Positions 26,561 through 37,521 of a stretch of DNA of 64,000 bases are shown here, piece by piece (positions within the stretch are counted from its first letter, which is position 1; every line of letters starts with the position of its first letter). The DNA lies in the NCBI GenBank assembly GCA_012932295.1, contig JAAONU010000001.1:310001-374000 (forward strand), read 5' to 3'. This DNA is from Cyclina sinensis (lineage: Eukaryota > Mollusca > Bivalvia > Venerida > Veneridae). Made by a program: the position numbers and the translations under genes. The notes beneath the pieces are model-generated. The model made no database searches. It saw only the letters and a list, made by a program, of their open reading frames with translations, and was not told where the DNA came from.

Positions 26561-27699
26561 TGTATAATGTTAAAGTACTGCTAAATGAAAAAGGTGATGT
26601 CTGGTAGTTTTCGTAAATGTGAGTATGTTTGTAAATGTATTGAAAGCCAGATAAGTCGATAATCTTATGACTCTATGTTAAAGAGATGTTGACAATGGTC
26701 CTAGTTTAATGTTATTTAAAGAAATAAATTATGATTTTTATCATCTCCATATCTTATGTATAAAGACAATTATAAACATAGACACATTCTAACAGGACTA
26801 AGATTTCATCTCACAGTTTAAATATTGAATATGGTCGTTACAATAGTATTGAGAAAGTAATAACATTTGCAAGCTATGCAATAAAAGTACAATTGAAAAT
26901 GAATTTCATATGAAACTAAAATGTGATGTGTTAAATGGCCCGGGAGCAGATATTACAGACAGAGGTTAAATATGTTAGGAATTGGTGGTTGTTTTTTCAA
27001 ATCAGATAGCAAACGTTTATGCACATTGCTGTTAACCTTTTAAAAAAATGAAAGTATTCAAGAATAGCTTAATAATATATAGTTTAAACACTCTCTTGAG
27101 TGTTTATTACTGCCATTTTTGCAACTACTGCTTTTTAGATAGGTGTGTGTAATGTCAATATGCTATATGTGCATACGACTGAATAAACTGTAAGTTCTGT
27201 TCTGTTTTGTTTTGCTATTGAAATGGCATTAAGCTGTGTGCATAACTATCAGACATTTCAAATAAAATAAGACAAGCTACGTACATATATGGAACATATG
27301 GTGCAAATTTCCATTAATATTTCACACCAGTGAAGACTATAGATACGTTTTGTCAATACAAGAAGTCTAATTAGTTGTATAAAGTTCATTTATTGAATTG
27401 TAATATAATTCCGCCTACGATATTGATTTTGGTGGATTTTGGTAGCGTGAATTGAGTGCCACAAACCCAAACAAGATAAACTATCATGTAACATTTATTT
27501 GTTTCCGTTCATGCTAATTTTAGACACCCACAGATTCAGTCTGAAATACTTTACAATCCTTCAAAGATGAGACTGAGCGCCTATTTGCACTCTTTGGTTT
27601 ATTCTATTTCACAATAAAAAACAATCAATAAACTTTTTAGATAAAACCAAACAAACAAACAACAACACCAATAATGTAAAAAATGCGTATCTGGAAAAA

Positions 27700-28860
27700 T
27701 GACAGTAAAAACACAGCCTCCCTACACAGTCAAGAAGTAGAGGAAAAGGGAGCATAAATTTATTTATAGATCAATTAAAAAAGATTAATTAAAACAAGAC
27801 ACCACAAACACTTTAAAAAATGACAAGCTGAGGGGTTAGCGCCTTGGAACGGTCAGTTTCAAAACAACTGCACTGGGGTTTAAACTAGATTATAGGGTTC
27901 ACCAACCTTACACTTGCCCCAACAGGTTTTCATAAGAACAAACAAGAACGCCACCGTCGTGCAAACAAGAGGTAAGCACAGAAGTGTCAATCACCAAGCA
28001 GGAGAGCGCTGTAGAGTATCTTGTTGGTAGCCTTTTTTTGAATTTACAGATGATTAATACGAATAACGTGGAGAAATAAATATTACTTTTTATTTCCATT
28101 TATTTATTCATCAAATATCCATAAAACCCAGGTTGAGAAATACCTTGCTGCAGTAGTGTTTTTAAACTGCAGATTTATTTTTGTCTTAAATCTTTATATC
28201 GGCGATAAAACTTGCAAAACGTTTTTCTTAATATGTGGTAACGCTACCCTTGTTTCAAAAGTTTTCTGTTATGCAAAAATTGCGTTCGTTGAAACCCCTT
28301 AGGAGGAAGAGGGTGGTACATTACCATCTAAAAATAGATAATTAACAATGTTAAAATCAAAATAATCTCTTTTATCGTATTTTTAGTAGTTACGAAACCA
28401 GTTCAGAAAAAAAGATTTAGGTCAAGAAAGTTTGCTTGCTTTTCTTGCTTTATTAAACTGGAGTGAAATAGGATATATTTCATTTACCAGAGATAGAAAG
28501 TGGTTATTATCTATATTAAACAAATCGTCACGATACCTGAAAGGTGCTGTTAAAGGCTGTAATAATGTCATCTTGATGTTCACTAGAAAAAGATAATATA
28601 AAGTCTCTTTCGGAACAGTACAAAAACATATCAGCAACAAGGGGTTTACAATTTGTTCCCATAGGGATGCCCACTACCTGTTTATAAATACAAGTTTCAA
28701 ATCTAACATTAATATCTAGTTAGAAAGAGAGCGACTCGATTATGTCTTGACTAGCCCGTCTGTAAAAATGCTCTAAGTTCATTTCAAGCGATATAGATTT
28801 TATTAAGAATGATATTCCTATAAGGCATGTTTTAAAGGAAAACTGCTTCTGAACGTATTC
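27700..28860 (-). pseudogene. broken retroelement with reverse-transcriptase fragment
   Basis: On the minus strand, 28740-28410 encodes recognisable reverse-transcriptase pieces. First come a VRFET-type strand and IYKQVVGIPMGTNC (catalytic-domain motif before the palm), then PLVADMFLYC, and, after a frameshift, FRYRDDLFNIDN (the YxDD-type active-site region) and EIYPISLQFNKA. At least one in-frame stop (near 28724) and one frameshift (near 28535) disable it. The GIPMGTN...FLY...FRYxDD pattern matches retroelement RTs common in invertebrates; Penelope-like or another non-LTR class is possible. Downstream on the same strand, 27700-27950 looks like its terminal region (shared with 18690-18790). 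It is absent from copy B, so it arrived after the duplication. Confidence 0.8.
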
Positions 28861-29821
28861 TGAGTTTTAGTGCGTTCCTTAAAGTAACTGGCATTGCCCA
28901 TGTTCTGTTTTGATCAATTTTAGATGTAAATATGAACTAGACAAATCAGATTTTGACATTCAATACTTCAAATGTATACGAATGTTTGAAATGCATTTAA
29001 CTTTTTATACAAAACAGCATCTTTCTAAAAGGTCTCAATATACTGTATGGTTGTTACATTCGTGTAAAAGAAAAAAAGAGACTTAAACATGTTCATCGCT
29101 GTATCCCATTGATCGCAAAACCTGTTTATGTCTGCATTGCTGGAAAAGAATATTGCTTTTAGATTACATGGGAAATTACCTAAAAATAATTCGTCGGAAG
29201 ATATGATTGGAAGCAAATCTCAATCGCATAGATAAAGCCAAATCATCAAATAAGTCAAGAGTCGACAGGAAAGACAGCTAAAGGCAGGTTCTGTAGATTT
29301 ACAGAGCTCTACAATGACGGGAAGGATCTAAATATGTTTATTAGCTCTGAAATAAAAATCTACGATATTGTTATAAGGGCCTTAGGAACTAGGCTAATAG
29401 ATAGCCAATATCCCTTAACTCTGACACAACAGTTTTTGATAAAGGCTATCCTGTATTATAGAAGAACGCATATTAATTATTATGATACGCTATATTCCAT
29501 CGTTTTTAGCTAGAAAAAGACCAACAAAATCAAATACAGACTAATCTTTTTACGTTTGATAATTACAACGTTTCCTGAAATACACTGTTATCTAACACTA
29601 AGAAATCAAATTCTCTTCCTTGATAAAGTTTATCTATGTAAATGTGTACAATAAATATTAACTTGAAACATTTTCAGTTTAGAATAATGCTGATTCGGTA
29701 AGTTCTAAATATTTTTGAAACAGAACATTTGGCCCAAAAATGTTAAAGACTGTATGCTTTATTTCATTGCAATATGTTAAATTATATTTATGAATGGTTT
29801 TGCTTCAAGTATCTTGGAGTA

Positions 29822-29824
29822 AAT
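29822..29824. other. empty site corresponding to the Harbinger insertion
   Basis: Copy A reads CTTGGAGT-AAAT-GTCTCAAAGG. Copy B reads CTTGGGGGTG-AAT, then the transposon, then AAT-GTCTCAAACG. The single AAT here matches the duplicated AAT flanking the element in copy B, so this is the unoccupied target. Confidence 0.9.
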
Positions 29825-29937
29825 GTCTCAAAGGCAAGGTAAAGAATCAAGGAACATGTGTTTTGTTTCCGTTGGTGGTAGCCACAAAAGGCAATACGTT
29901 ATTAAACTAGAATTGATATAATACTTCCTTTGACACG

Positions 29938-29966
29938 CCCCCCCCCCCCCCCCAACACACACACAC
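29938..29966. repeat. poly-C tract followed by (CA)n
   Basis: A C homopolymer of about 15 bases is followed by AACACACACACACT. It is absent from the aligned part of copy B. Confidence 0.95.
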
Positions 29967-31614
29967 TAAAATAACTTGCTGAATTCATATATTTTGAGTT
30001 CAATGTAATAAATTTCCTGGCTGATCTTGCCGTCTTGGGTTAGCATCTTCAAACCTTTGCAAGAAAATGTATTCCATATTTAAACTACAATAGTTGTTTC
30101 TAAAGTAAAAATATTAGCACAGCATGTAGAAACTTGTACAGTTTCTTGCAGTGCTTCTTCAATTTTCTGTTTATCTACATTATAATCTTGTTTAATATTT
30201 ACGACAAAAATAATATACGTACTACAACTTTTGACTTGATCACTTCAAACAGACATCATCAAAATCATTGATGTTATCCTGAACTGTTATGGTTCAGGCT
30301 TATTCTTTTAGAAAAGAAAAAAAATGATAATGTAAAAAAAACAACTCTTGCATTAGATGCTAAAGAATCTGAAATAGCTTAAAGATATTCGGTTATTTTT
30401 CTTTATAATTACTACAAAGCCCAAACTAACGTTCTATGGTTATTTCTGTAAAGTCTTGTATCGTATAAGACAAGGTTGAACATATATCTAACAGAATATG
30501 AATGAAACTATTTCATGTAATTGTTGGTTAAAAGCCGAAAATCTCAGAATCACGACTTTTTTTGACCAACTGATATGAATTCAAAAATCATGGATACTCG
30601 ACAGAGAGAGGCTTTTAAAAATAAGCCTGTGTTTATATCACTTTCGTGTCGCAGTGGTTCACAATGGTTCATGCCTATTTATCTGTCATCCTTTCTGTGA
30701 TCGTTCTTAAAGTTCTTGATTTTTGTTAGAAACGTATAATGTTATTACTGCTGTCTCACTGCATTCATCTGACATTGGTACCTACACCATGCCTAGGGCA
30801 TCTTTCTCCACGGCTTCTTCAGTTTTCCTTACTTACCGGTATTCGTCCCTGAAGACGTGTGGTAAGACGGCGATTTTAGCGACAGATGTGTTCAGTTCAG
30901 TCCGTTTACTTTCTATCTTAATTCCATACGTCAATATCACATTCTGTTCTTAACTGACTACCTTTGTTTTTGCTGAGCAAGATTGAAGTGTCAGTAGAAA
31001 ATCCTTAGCGGTAAACGATATGCATTAATAATAGTCTTTGTATAGACAGTTGATGTTGTACAAAGTTGAATAGGATGACGATTTATTATACATGAACACA
31101 TTTTTGCTGTTTATGTGCCCCCCCAAAAAATCGACAATTTCATTATTATAAAATACTTATGTTTTAATGTTATTAAGAATGAGAAAAAAAAACTTATGCA
31201 GTATTTTCTTGGTATACTGTAGAAAATGCTCCATTTGTGAGCTACTTTGTGAATATTCAATTGTTTTGCTTGTGTTTCTCTTTTTTAAACACAACTTTCT
31301 AAAGTGCGTAAAGGATAAGTAAATTCATTGACATCTTTTATACCAATTCTTGCTCACAAATTTGCATGCTTTACCATGAGCCATTAGAAGAGACACCATA
31401 AAATTTACAGATGCTCGGACAGAAGCAGAGAGCGTGGAGAATCATGTCAGGTTTTTTTTTTTAAGTTTTAGTCATTTCTTGTCATTTTTTATTGTTTGTT
31501 GGAAATATTCAAATGAAATTATTTTCTCAAACTGTGTACTTTCAGATGAAGAGAAAACGTTTTCGTCATTATCATTAAGCATTTCGTTTTAATATCTAAC
31601 GCGTTTGACAACAC

Positions 31615-31754
31615 GTTTAATTACAGAGCTATCTCTGGAGTTTCTCGATACGGGTTTATAAATGACACTTAAATCAATTTAAAGCTAGCAAATAGCAGAA
31701 GAAAACCGATAACGATGAAGCAGCACTGATAACTTTCAGCTATTTCACATAAAT
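31615..31754. promoter_or_regulatory. candidate conserved non-coding element, copy A
   Basis: This 140-bp block matches 55298-55437 without gaps and with 3 mismatches by eye (G/A, C/A, T/C), far above the rest of the duplication. It begins GTTTAATTACAGAGC and ends TTTCACATAAAT. All three plus-strand frames contain stops. The one minus-strand frame open for about 28 codons has two of its three changes replacing residues, so protein constraint is unlikely. An enhancer, a structured RNA or recent local gene conversion could each explain it. The call as regulatory is inference. Confidence 0.55.
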
Positions 31755-33419
31755 AAAATGCATCTTCTTCAAAACAGATTCAAAGAATACAAAGGACATT
31801 TTTTACTTAACCGATCAGAAACAAATAAATAAATGAATAACAATAATAAATAAATAAATGAATAGAAAATACAAAGCAAAAATAAAGCCAAACTAAATAG
31901 CAAGAATAGATAAATAGATAGATAATGAAAATAAATAGCGAAATAATTCATAAATAAATAAAAATAAACGAATAACCAAAAATATTAATAACAAAAAATA
32001 ATTATAAAGTTACAAAATAAGTGTAACTGATAATACTGGTCTCAAGTAACGGTATGTTGATTGATTTTTATATCTTGTAGTAACTTCAACTGTAAAAATA
32101 AATCATAAAATAATTTAAACCTTTACAGAACTATTAATTGAGTTTTGATTTCTTAGTAAAACACCAATAGTCTTCTTTCGAACTAATTACAATACATGAT
32201 CTGGAATATGTTGTATTCTACGTTTTTTTCTCTTTATTATTATCAAGTGATACTTATGTTTGATTATGACAATTTGAAGTTTGAATACAATTCAAGTTCT
32301 AAACTCACACTAATTTGCACTGAACTGCGGTTTGAAATAAACATTATGCCTGGTAATATAAAGTCTAAGGCAATAAATATGTATTCAAATTAAACTTAAC
32401 AGTTTCAGAATAGAAAACAGAATGAATAGATTCAATATATATTGATTTTTGTCCATGAATCAACTGATTTTCAGTCTTACTTCGGTCTGTGTTTATATCT
32501 GTTATAGACTGAGATAATTTTAATTATATTTTGTTTTTCTCACTTAGGGGAAAACAAATTATATGTGAAATTACTCTGAAAGACATTTTAAGATAAAGAT
32601 TTCATAATTGCATCTTAATCAATAAGGTGCACGTGCCCTGAAGCAAAAAAGAGAAAATGACAGAAGAGAATTCATTACTGTTATGAACAGACATTTTAAT
32701 CAAATAGACGCAACTTTGGCCAATTTAGAAAAGTGGTGAAGTGTAACAAATGACTGTCAAACATTAACATGAATCAAGATACATGAACTTAATGACAAAA
32801 GGCACATTTTGATAGATTTTATTAATCACCGTCAACTGTTTGGTCGGTTTTGATATTTTGAAATAAATGTACTACAAACGAAATCCTAATACACCATTAT
32901 GTTATATTAATAGTTTCCATACAGACGGAAATCGATTAAAACGTTCTATATTTTCATAAAAGAAGAATAGTTAGACAAGGCTTGCATTCTTGATAATTAG
33001 TTTGGCGTAAGGAGTTTTTCGTTCAATTAAATTTTACCGTGCTCTTTATATATTTTGTTACGGGTGTTATTTGCGTACGACCTTAAAGTCAAATTTTGTA
33101 CGAGATTTTCTTATGGAACCAGACATACTTTACCAACAGTTTCCTTTGGTTCTTCAAAATATTCTAGAATCTGCTTCCCGATGCACATGTAAATATAATG
33201 TATGCTTACTGAAGTATATTATATATGTTAACAAAAAATGATCATCTGGGTAAAAGATGTGAAGTGAGATTTTCAGTGAGTGGTTGTAATCTGTATGTTT
33301 CATTTTGTTTTGTATAAATGCCTTTTGTGATCTGAAATAGAAAAAATACAAAAAACTCTAAAAAAAAACCTCTACAATAGTAGATTATGTACTGTTTTAC
33401 TGAATTCTGTGTGTGTGTC

Positions 33420-33436
33420 GGGGGGGGGGGGGGGGA
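33420..33436. repeat. poly-G tract
   Basis: A G homopolymer of about 16 bases follows TGTGTGTGTC, in the spacer between the two segmental copies. Confidence 0.95.
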
Positions 33437-33539
33437 AGGCTGGCAGCATTAATTATTAATTTTACTTCGAGCCAATTATTGTTCTAGTTAGCAGACCAGT
33501 TATCGTTTCACTAAATGAACCCTCAAAAAGTCTCCACGT

Positions 33540-33700
33540 ACGTATAGTCAGTGTTGTTATACATCTTACGCCTACCACTGGTGCAAAACCTTTTTGGGGT
33601 TGTTTCTATGGCCAAGTGGTCTAAGGCGTTCTTGATTTGCAATGCAAGGCGGTTGGTACCGTTCGGTGTGTGTTTGAATCCCACTGGGAACTTGATTATT
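33540..33700 (+). repeat. tRNA-derived SINE unit 1
   Basis: TGGCCAAGTGGTCTAAGGC (33609-33627) is an A-box/D-arm sequence of the tRNA-Leu/Ser type. GTTTGAATCCC (33672-33682) is a B box, followed by the complement-like CACTGGGAA. Lead-in text (GTTGTTATACATCTTACGCC) is repeated before unit 2. The spacing suits a class II tRNA but the acceptor stem is not preserved, so I call it a SINE head. Confidence 0.75.
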
Positions 33701-33758
33701 TATAATTCACAACAGCACTATTTGTGCAGTGTGGCGGCCGTAAAATGTCTCCCCTAAC

Positions 33759-33960
33759 ATATAGTCATAGTAGTGTTGTCATACATCTAACGCCTGTCAC
33801 CGGTGTGGTGTGAGGTGGACACTTATATCCCGATTATTTGCACAACCTATTTTGGGGATTTTGAAATGGCCAGGTGGTCTAAGGCGATCTTACTTCTCAT
33901 TGCTAGGCGGTTTGTATCGTGCAGTGCAGTTTCGAATCCCACTGGGAACTTGGTTAAGAT
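33759..33960 (+). repeat. tRNA-derived SINE unit 2
   Basis: A second, diverged copy of the same unit, with A box TGGCCAGGTGGTCTAAGGC (33867-33885) and B box TTTCGAATCCC (33930-33940). Its lead-in, GTTGTCATACATCTAACGCC, matches that of unit 1. The units are in direct orientation, with A boxes 258 bp apart. The right edge abuts the start of segmental copy B. Confidence 0.75.
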
Positions 33961-34589
33961 ATAAAAAATGGGTAGTCCCTAAAACTGGCTTGATACGATG
34001 ACAAGATTTGTTTACAACACAATAGTGCATTCCTTTATTAAGATATAAATAACTGTAAGTTTTGCAATTTCTTCAGATTCTAAATATTCACCAAAACTGT
34101 TGATATCTTAGACTAACTCGAAAATCTATGATGAGTCAGGAAATGATTCAGCATTTATTTAAGACATTTCTTCTATCTCATTTTAAAGAAAACATATAGT
34201 TTGATAGATTTCACTTCCGTTTGAAGATGCCAGTTTATTACTGGCTAATTTATCAATATAATGCTCATCTTTATAAAGTTATTGGACGAACTGCATGCAT
34301 AACTATCAGATATTTCAAATAGTAGCGTTAGCGAACCCTGTGACAAATTTATAACGTAGTAAAATCAAATGGATATTAAAGTTTCGCTTATTTAAAAAAA
34401 GCAAACAACTAAAAACATTACGAAATTTTACAAATATATATTGCAGTCAAGGAAAATAACAAAATATTAATACAATAATAATGTCGTAATTAACTCTTAC
34501 TGATGGGGCTTATTATTATCTAGTCAATTTTATCATCCCAGGTTGAATGTCACATGAACTTTCAAGATTAAAAATACCTTTTTTGTTAG

Positions 34590-36480
34590 CTCATCTGGGC
34601 AAAACGTGCTCAAGGTCAGCTATTTGGATCAGCCGTCGTCCGTCGTCAACAATTTACTGTTAATGACATCTCACAAACCGCTAGTCCATTTTCCACTGAA
34701 CTAAACAGAAACTAGAATGGGTCCTTGCAAGCACGGGCTTAAAGTTATAAAAGATCTCGAAATTGTTACTCTAAACATGCATGCATTTAATTCTTTTTAT
34801 TGACATTTGTTTGACATAGGTTTGACTTTTAAAACATGCATGTTGTGTTAGAATCACATAACATTAGTAAGGTTTGTTATTTTATTACATATTTTGTGAT
34901 TCACCAGAAACGGTTTTGCCTCCTTAGGTAGGTATTTAATTAATTTTATGTTGTCTTTAAAAAACTATACTTTTTAAAGACAGATATTGCAAATCGAAAG
35001 AATTTGAAATATGTTTATATATTTTTTGCAAGGATACAGTTATCTAGGTGACACCAAGGGTTTACCAGATCAGTAAAAATTGCTTTTGATTAAGATGTAA
35101 GAATAAAAATTAAGCGGGGGTTCCTGTGTCTAATTGTTCAAAAGTTTCCCCCGCAAATTTGTTTTTTTATAGTATAGAGGCACCCTTTTCTAAATTTGCT
35201 CAAACCGTTCCTCTTCGTTGCACTAAGGTCCATAAGAGCTAAAAATAGTAACAAGACTATTTTTGTACAAAATTTCACAAAAATATCCCTTTACTTCCTT
35301 ATCTGAAATTACTTTAGGTTCTTCTACACTGCACAAAGGGGCAACCAAAGAAAAAACAAAATATACAAATGACATTTTCTCTTGAACTGCAGGAGTTTTT
35401 ACCCCCAAAATTCATAGAAATGTTACGTATCTCCCTATAATATTTGCTCAAATGGTTTAACGTTGCTGCAAAACTGGCCACAATGTCTACAATAAATTTT
35501 CTTCAAAAGGCATCTCACAAACTGTTATGCCTGATATTTTAAGCTCACACGAACATATGCTCAACGTGAGCTTTTTAAAAAAATCTTCTTGTCTGAAACT
35601 ACAAGACCTAGAGCTTAAGTAGTTTGCATGCAGTTTCTTTACCCTCTATTAAGATAGTACTTATTATGCACCTTGGATTATTAATGTCCCTGCCCCGGAG
35701 GCCGCTTCATTTTGTATAGGTTTATAAAGAGAAGACTTAAAACATTTTCAAATCTGAAACCACAAGAACTACGGCTTAGATATTTTGCATAGAACATTAT
35801 CTAGAAGTCTTTTATTCAGATTTAAATAAGGCCCCTTGGATCATTTATAGCCCCGCCCCAGGGGTCACTTGATTTGACAAAAGCTTTTATTATGAGCCCT
35901 AGAACTTAGATATTTTGCACGTTGCACTGTCTAGCTGCCCTCTTGCAGGTTTGTTCATATTATGTGCATGTGGTTTAATTTACCCTAACCCGAGGGGTCC
36001 TATTTATGTGAAATATTTTCTCTTTAAAATGTTCTTATCAGAATCTTTCAGGTTATTTTTATATCTTATTATTATTTTCATTTAGAGATTATTCATTTAT
36101 TAGATATTTTGTACGAAGCATTGTATAGTTGACTACTAGAAAGAACGTTCAAATTATTTCCCTATGGTCAAATTGACTCCGCCCAGTGGTCACTTGGTTT
36201 TCATTGATTTGTGTAGAAAAAAGACTGGATACTTTATTACTTAAACTGTATACCAGATATTTTATATGCCGCATGTCTGAAGTATATGCACCATGTTTGC
36301 GTAAACTATGTCATTGTGGTCAAGATTGGTCTCGTCACGGGTGTCAGTTGTGTGCAAAATATACCAAATATTTAAAATTCATCTTGTTAGAAACCGTAAG
36401 CTCTAGACCTTAGATATTTAGCATGTAGAATATTATCCTAGTTATTTCCCTATACTCAAAACTGACCCCGCCCGGTTTGT
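34590..36480 (+). repeat. degenerate bivalve-type repeat field
   Basis: It starts TTAGCTCATCTGGGCAAAAC, then CGTCGTCCGTCGTCAACAA, and continues with tandem-like units of about 170 bp carrying 'TCTGAAAC(C/T)ACAAGA..TAGAGCTTA..TTTGCATG' and 'CCCCGCCC(C)AGGGGTCACTTG' (around 35590, 35750, 35890, 36120, 36390). It is the same family as 12735-14115 in opposite orientation. Open frames 35223-35408 and 36186-36413 lie in it. Absent from copy A. Confidence 0.75.
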
Positions 36481-36543
36481 TTATAGTTTTAATAATTTTA
36501 TAAACTAGTCTTCAATATTTCTGAAGTTCGCTAATAAAAAGAA

Positions 36544-36959
36544 CATACCTGTCAAGGGTCTGGAGAAGGTTAGAGTGAGATAAAATAAAAGGGGGGGGTC
36601 CGGGGGTCCTCCCCCGGAAAATTTTGAAATTCTAGGTCGTCTGTGGTGCATTCTGGGCTCATTTATACTCCATATTCACTTTGTTTACATTGACACCGTG
36701 CGATATTCTGATAATTTATAAATCTTATGCTATCACCGTTTCCGGATATTAGGTCATACACCACTAATAGCTCAATTTGGCGTAATCAGGAAGGAAAAAA
36801 TACAATATTGCCGTTCAAAATTATTTTATAATTTGTTGATTTTTTTTTTCATTTTGTTTTTATAAAAATGAGTGAGAAATTATTTAATCAGCGTGAGGGT
36901 CCAAATTCACTATAAATAGCGTGAGACTCACGGCGAAACCGTGAGACTTGACAGGTATG
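36544..36959. mobile_element. 416-bp MITE with CATACCTGTCAAG ends
   Basis: Terminal inverted repeats are CATACCTGTCAAG at 36544-36556 and CTTGACAGGTATG at 36947-36959. The flanks match as AAAGAA on both sides (36538-36543 and 36960-36965), a candidate 6-bp part of a target-site duplication. The interior has the phrase GTGAGACTCACGGCGAAACC and a G/C run (GGGGGTCCGGGGGTCC). No protein is encoded. It could be hAT-like if the true duplication is 8 bp; the A-rich flanks make that uncertain. Confidence 0.75.
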
Positions 36960-37487
36960 AAAGAAATAACTTCGTCTTAAAATTAGAAAGGATTTTTAAC
37001 TCGTTCTACATTCTTTGCCTTCTCTAACGTATTTGCATGATACTATAATACGCTGCGTTAGGACAAAACCTTCAGAAATTTGTTACACTGCCTGATTTCT
37101 ATTTTTGACGATATATAAATCACAATTTGAAATTGTAGTGCCTTTTCTATTCGCTAAAATCTGTCGACAAAAAGAAAAATTTCGAAGAATATCTAAGTGA
37201 AATTAAATGGATGTCATGTCTGCATTTTTGTCAGTTCGTTTGTTTAATGTTATGGTTTCTTGTCAAAACTTGAAGTGCCAAGCATTTACTTAAAAGAGCA
37301 GTTACTTTAAAGACGAACTGTTTGATATTAGTTGCAAAGGCATGGTTATTTTTGTGGAACAGTGTTGTTCAGTAAATAGCGTAAGATTCTTAACTCGAGT
37401 GATGCAGATCTTGGCAACGCAGGAGCCAGATAATTTTAAAAAATACATGTATTGTTTTAGCAAAAGTTCTTGTACACTACACTTTCA

Positions 37488-37521
37488 GGAACACACACAC
37501 GCACATGCACACACACACACA
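37488..37521. repeat. (CA)n microsatellite
   Basis: Interrupted CA/GCACA run: ACACACACACGCACATGCAC followed by ACACACACAC. Confidence 0.9.

Larger units (their letters stand above)
20010..33350 (+). repeat. segmental duplication, copy A
   Basis: This region aligns in order and orientation with 33970-56820. Anchors visible by eye are 20164-20420 with 34110-34370; 22320-23200 with 37190-38600; 24431-25700 with 38931-40010; 27200-27650 with 40150-40560; 28930-29930 with 40790-42195 plus 52138-52300; 31330-31760 with 54960-55445; and 32630-33340 with 56165-56810. Identity in the aligned parts is roughly 75-88 percent by eye. Private insertions (21185-22250, 25830-27220, 27660-28920) separate the anchors. 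No gene spans the copy; it may be intronic or intergenic host DNA. Confidence 0.88.

Noticed and set aside
31769..31951. 60-codon hydrophobic minus-strand frame resembling a membrane segment
   Set aside because: It is produced by a low-complexity AAATAAATAAAT tract; no signal of real coding.
33600..33690. Possible tRNA-Leu or tRNA-Ser gene
   Set aside because: A and B boxes are good but the anticodon arm and acceptor stem are not intact, and the unit is duplicated with its non-tRNA flank.
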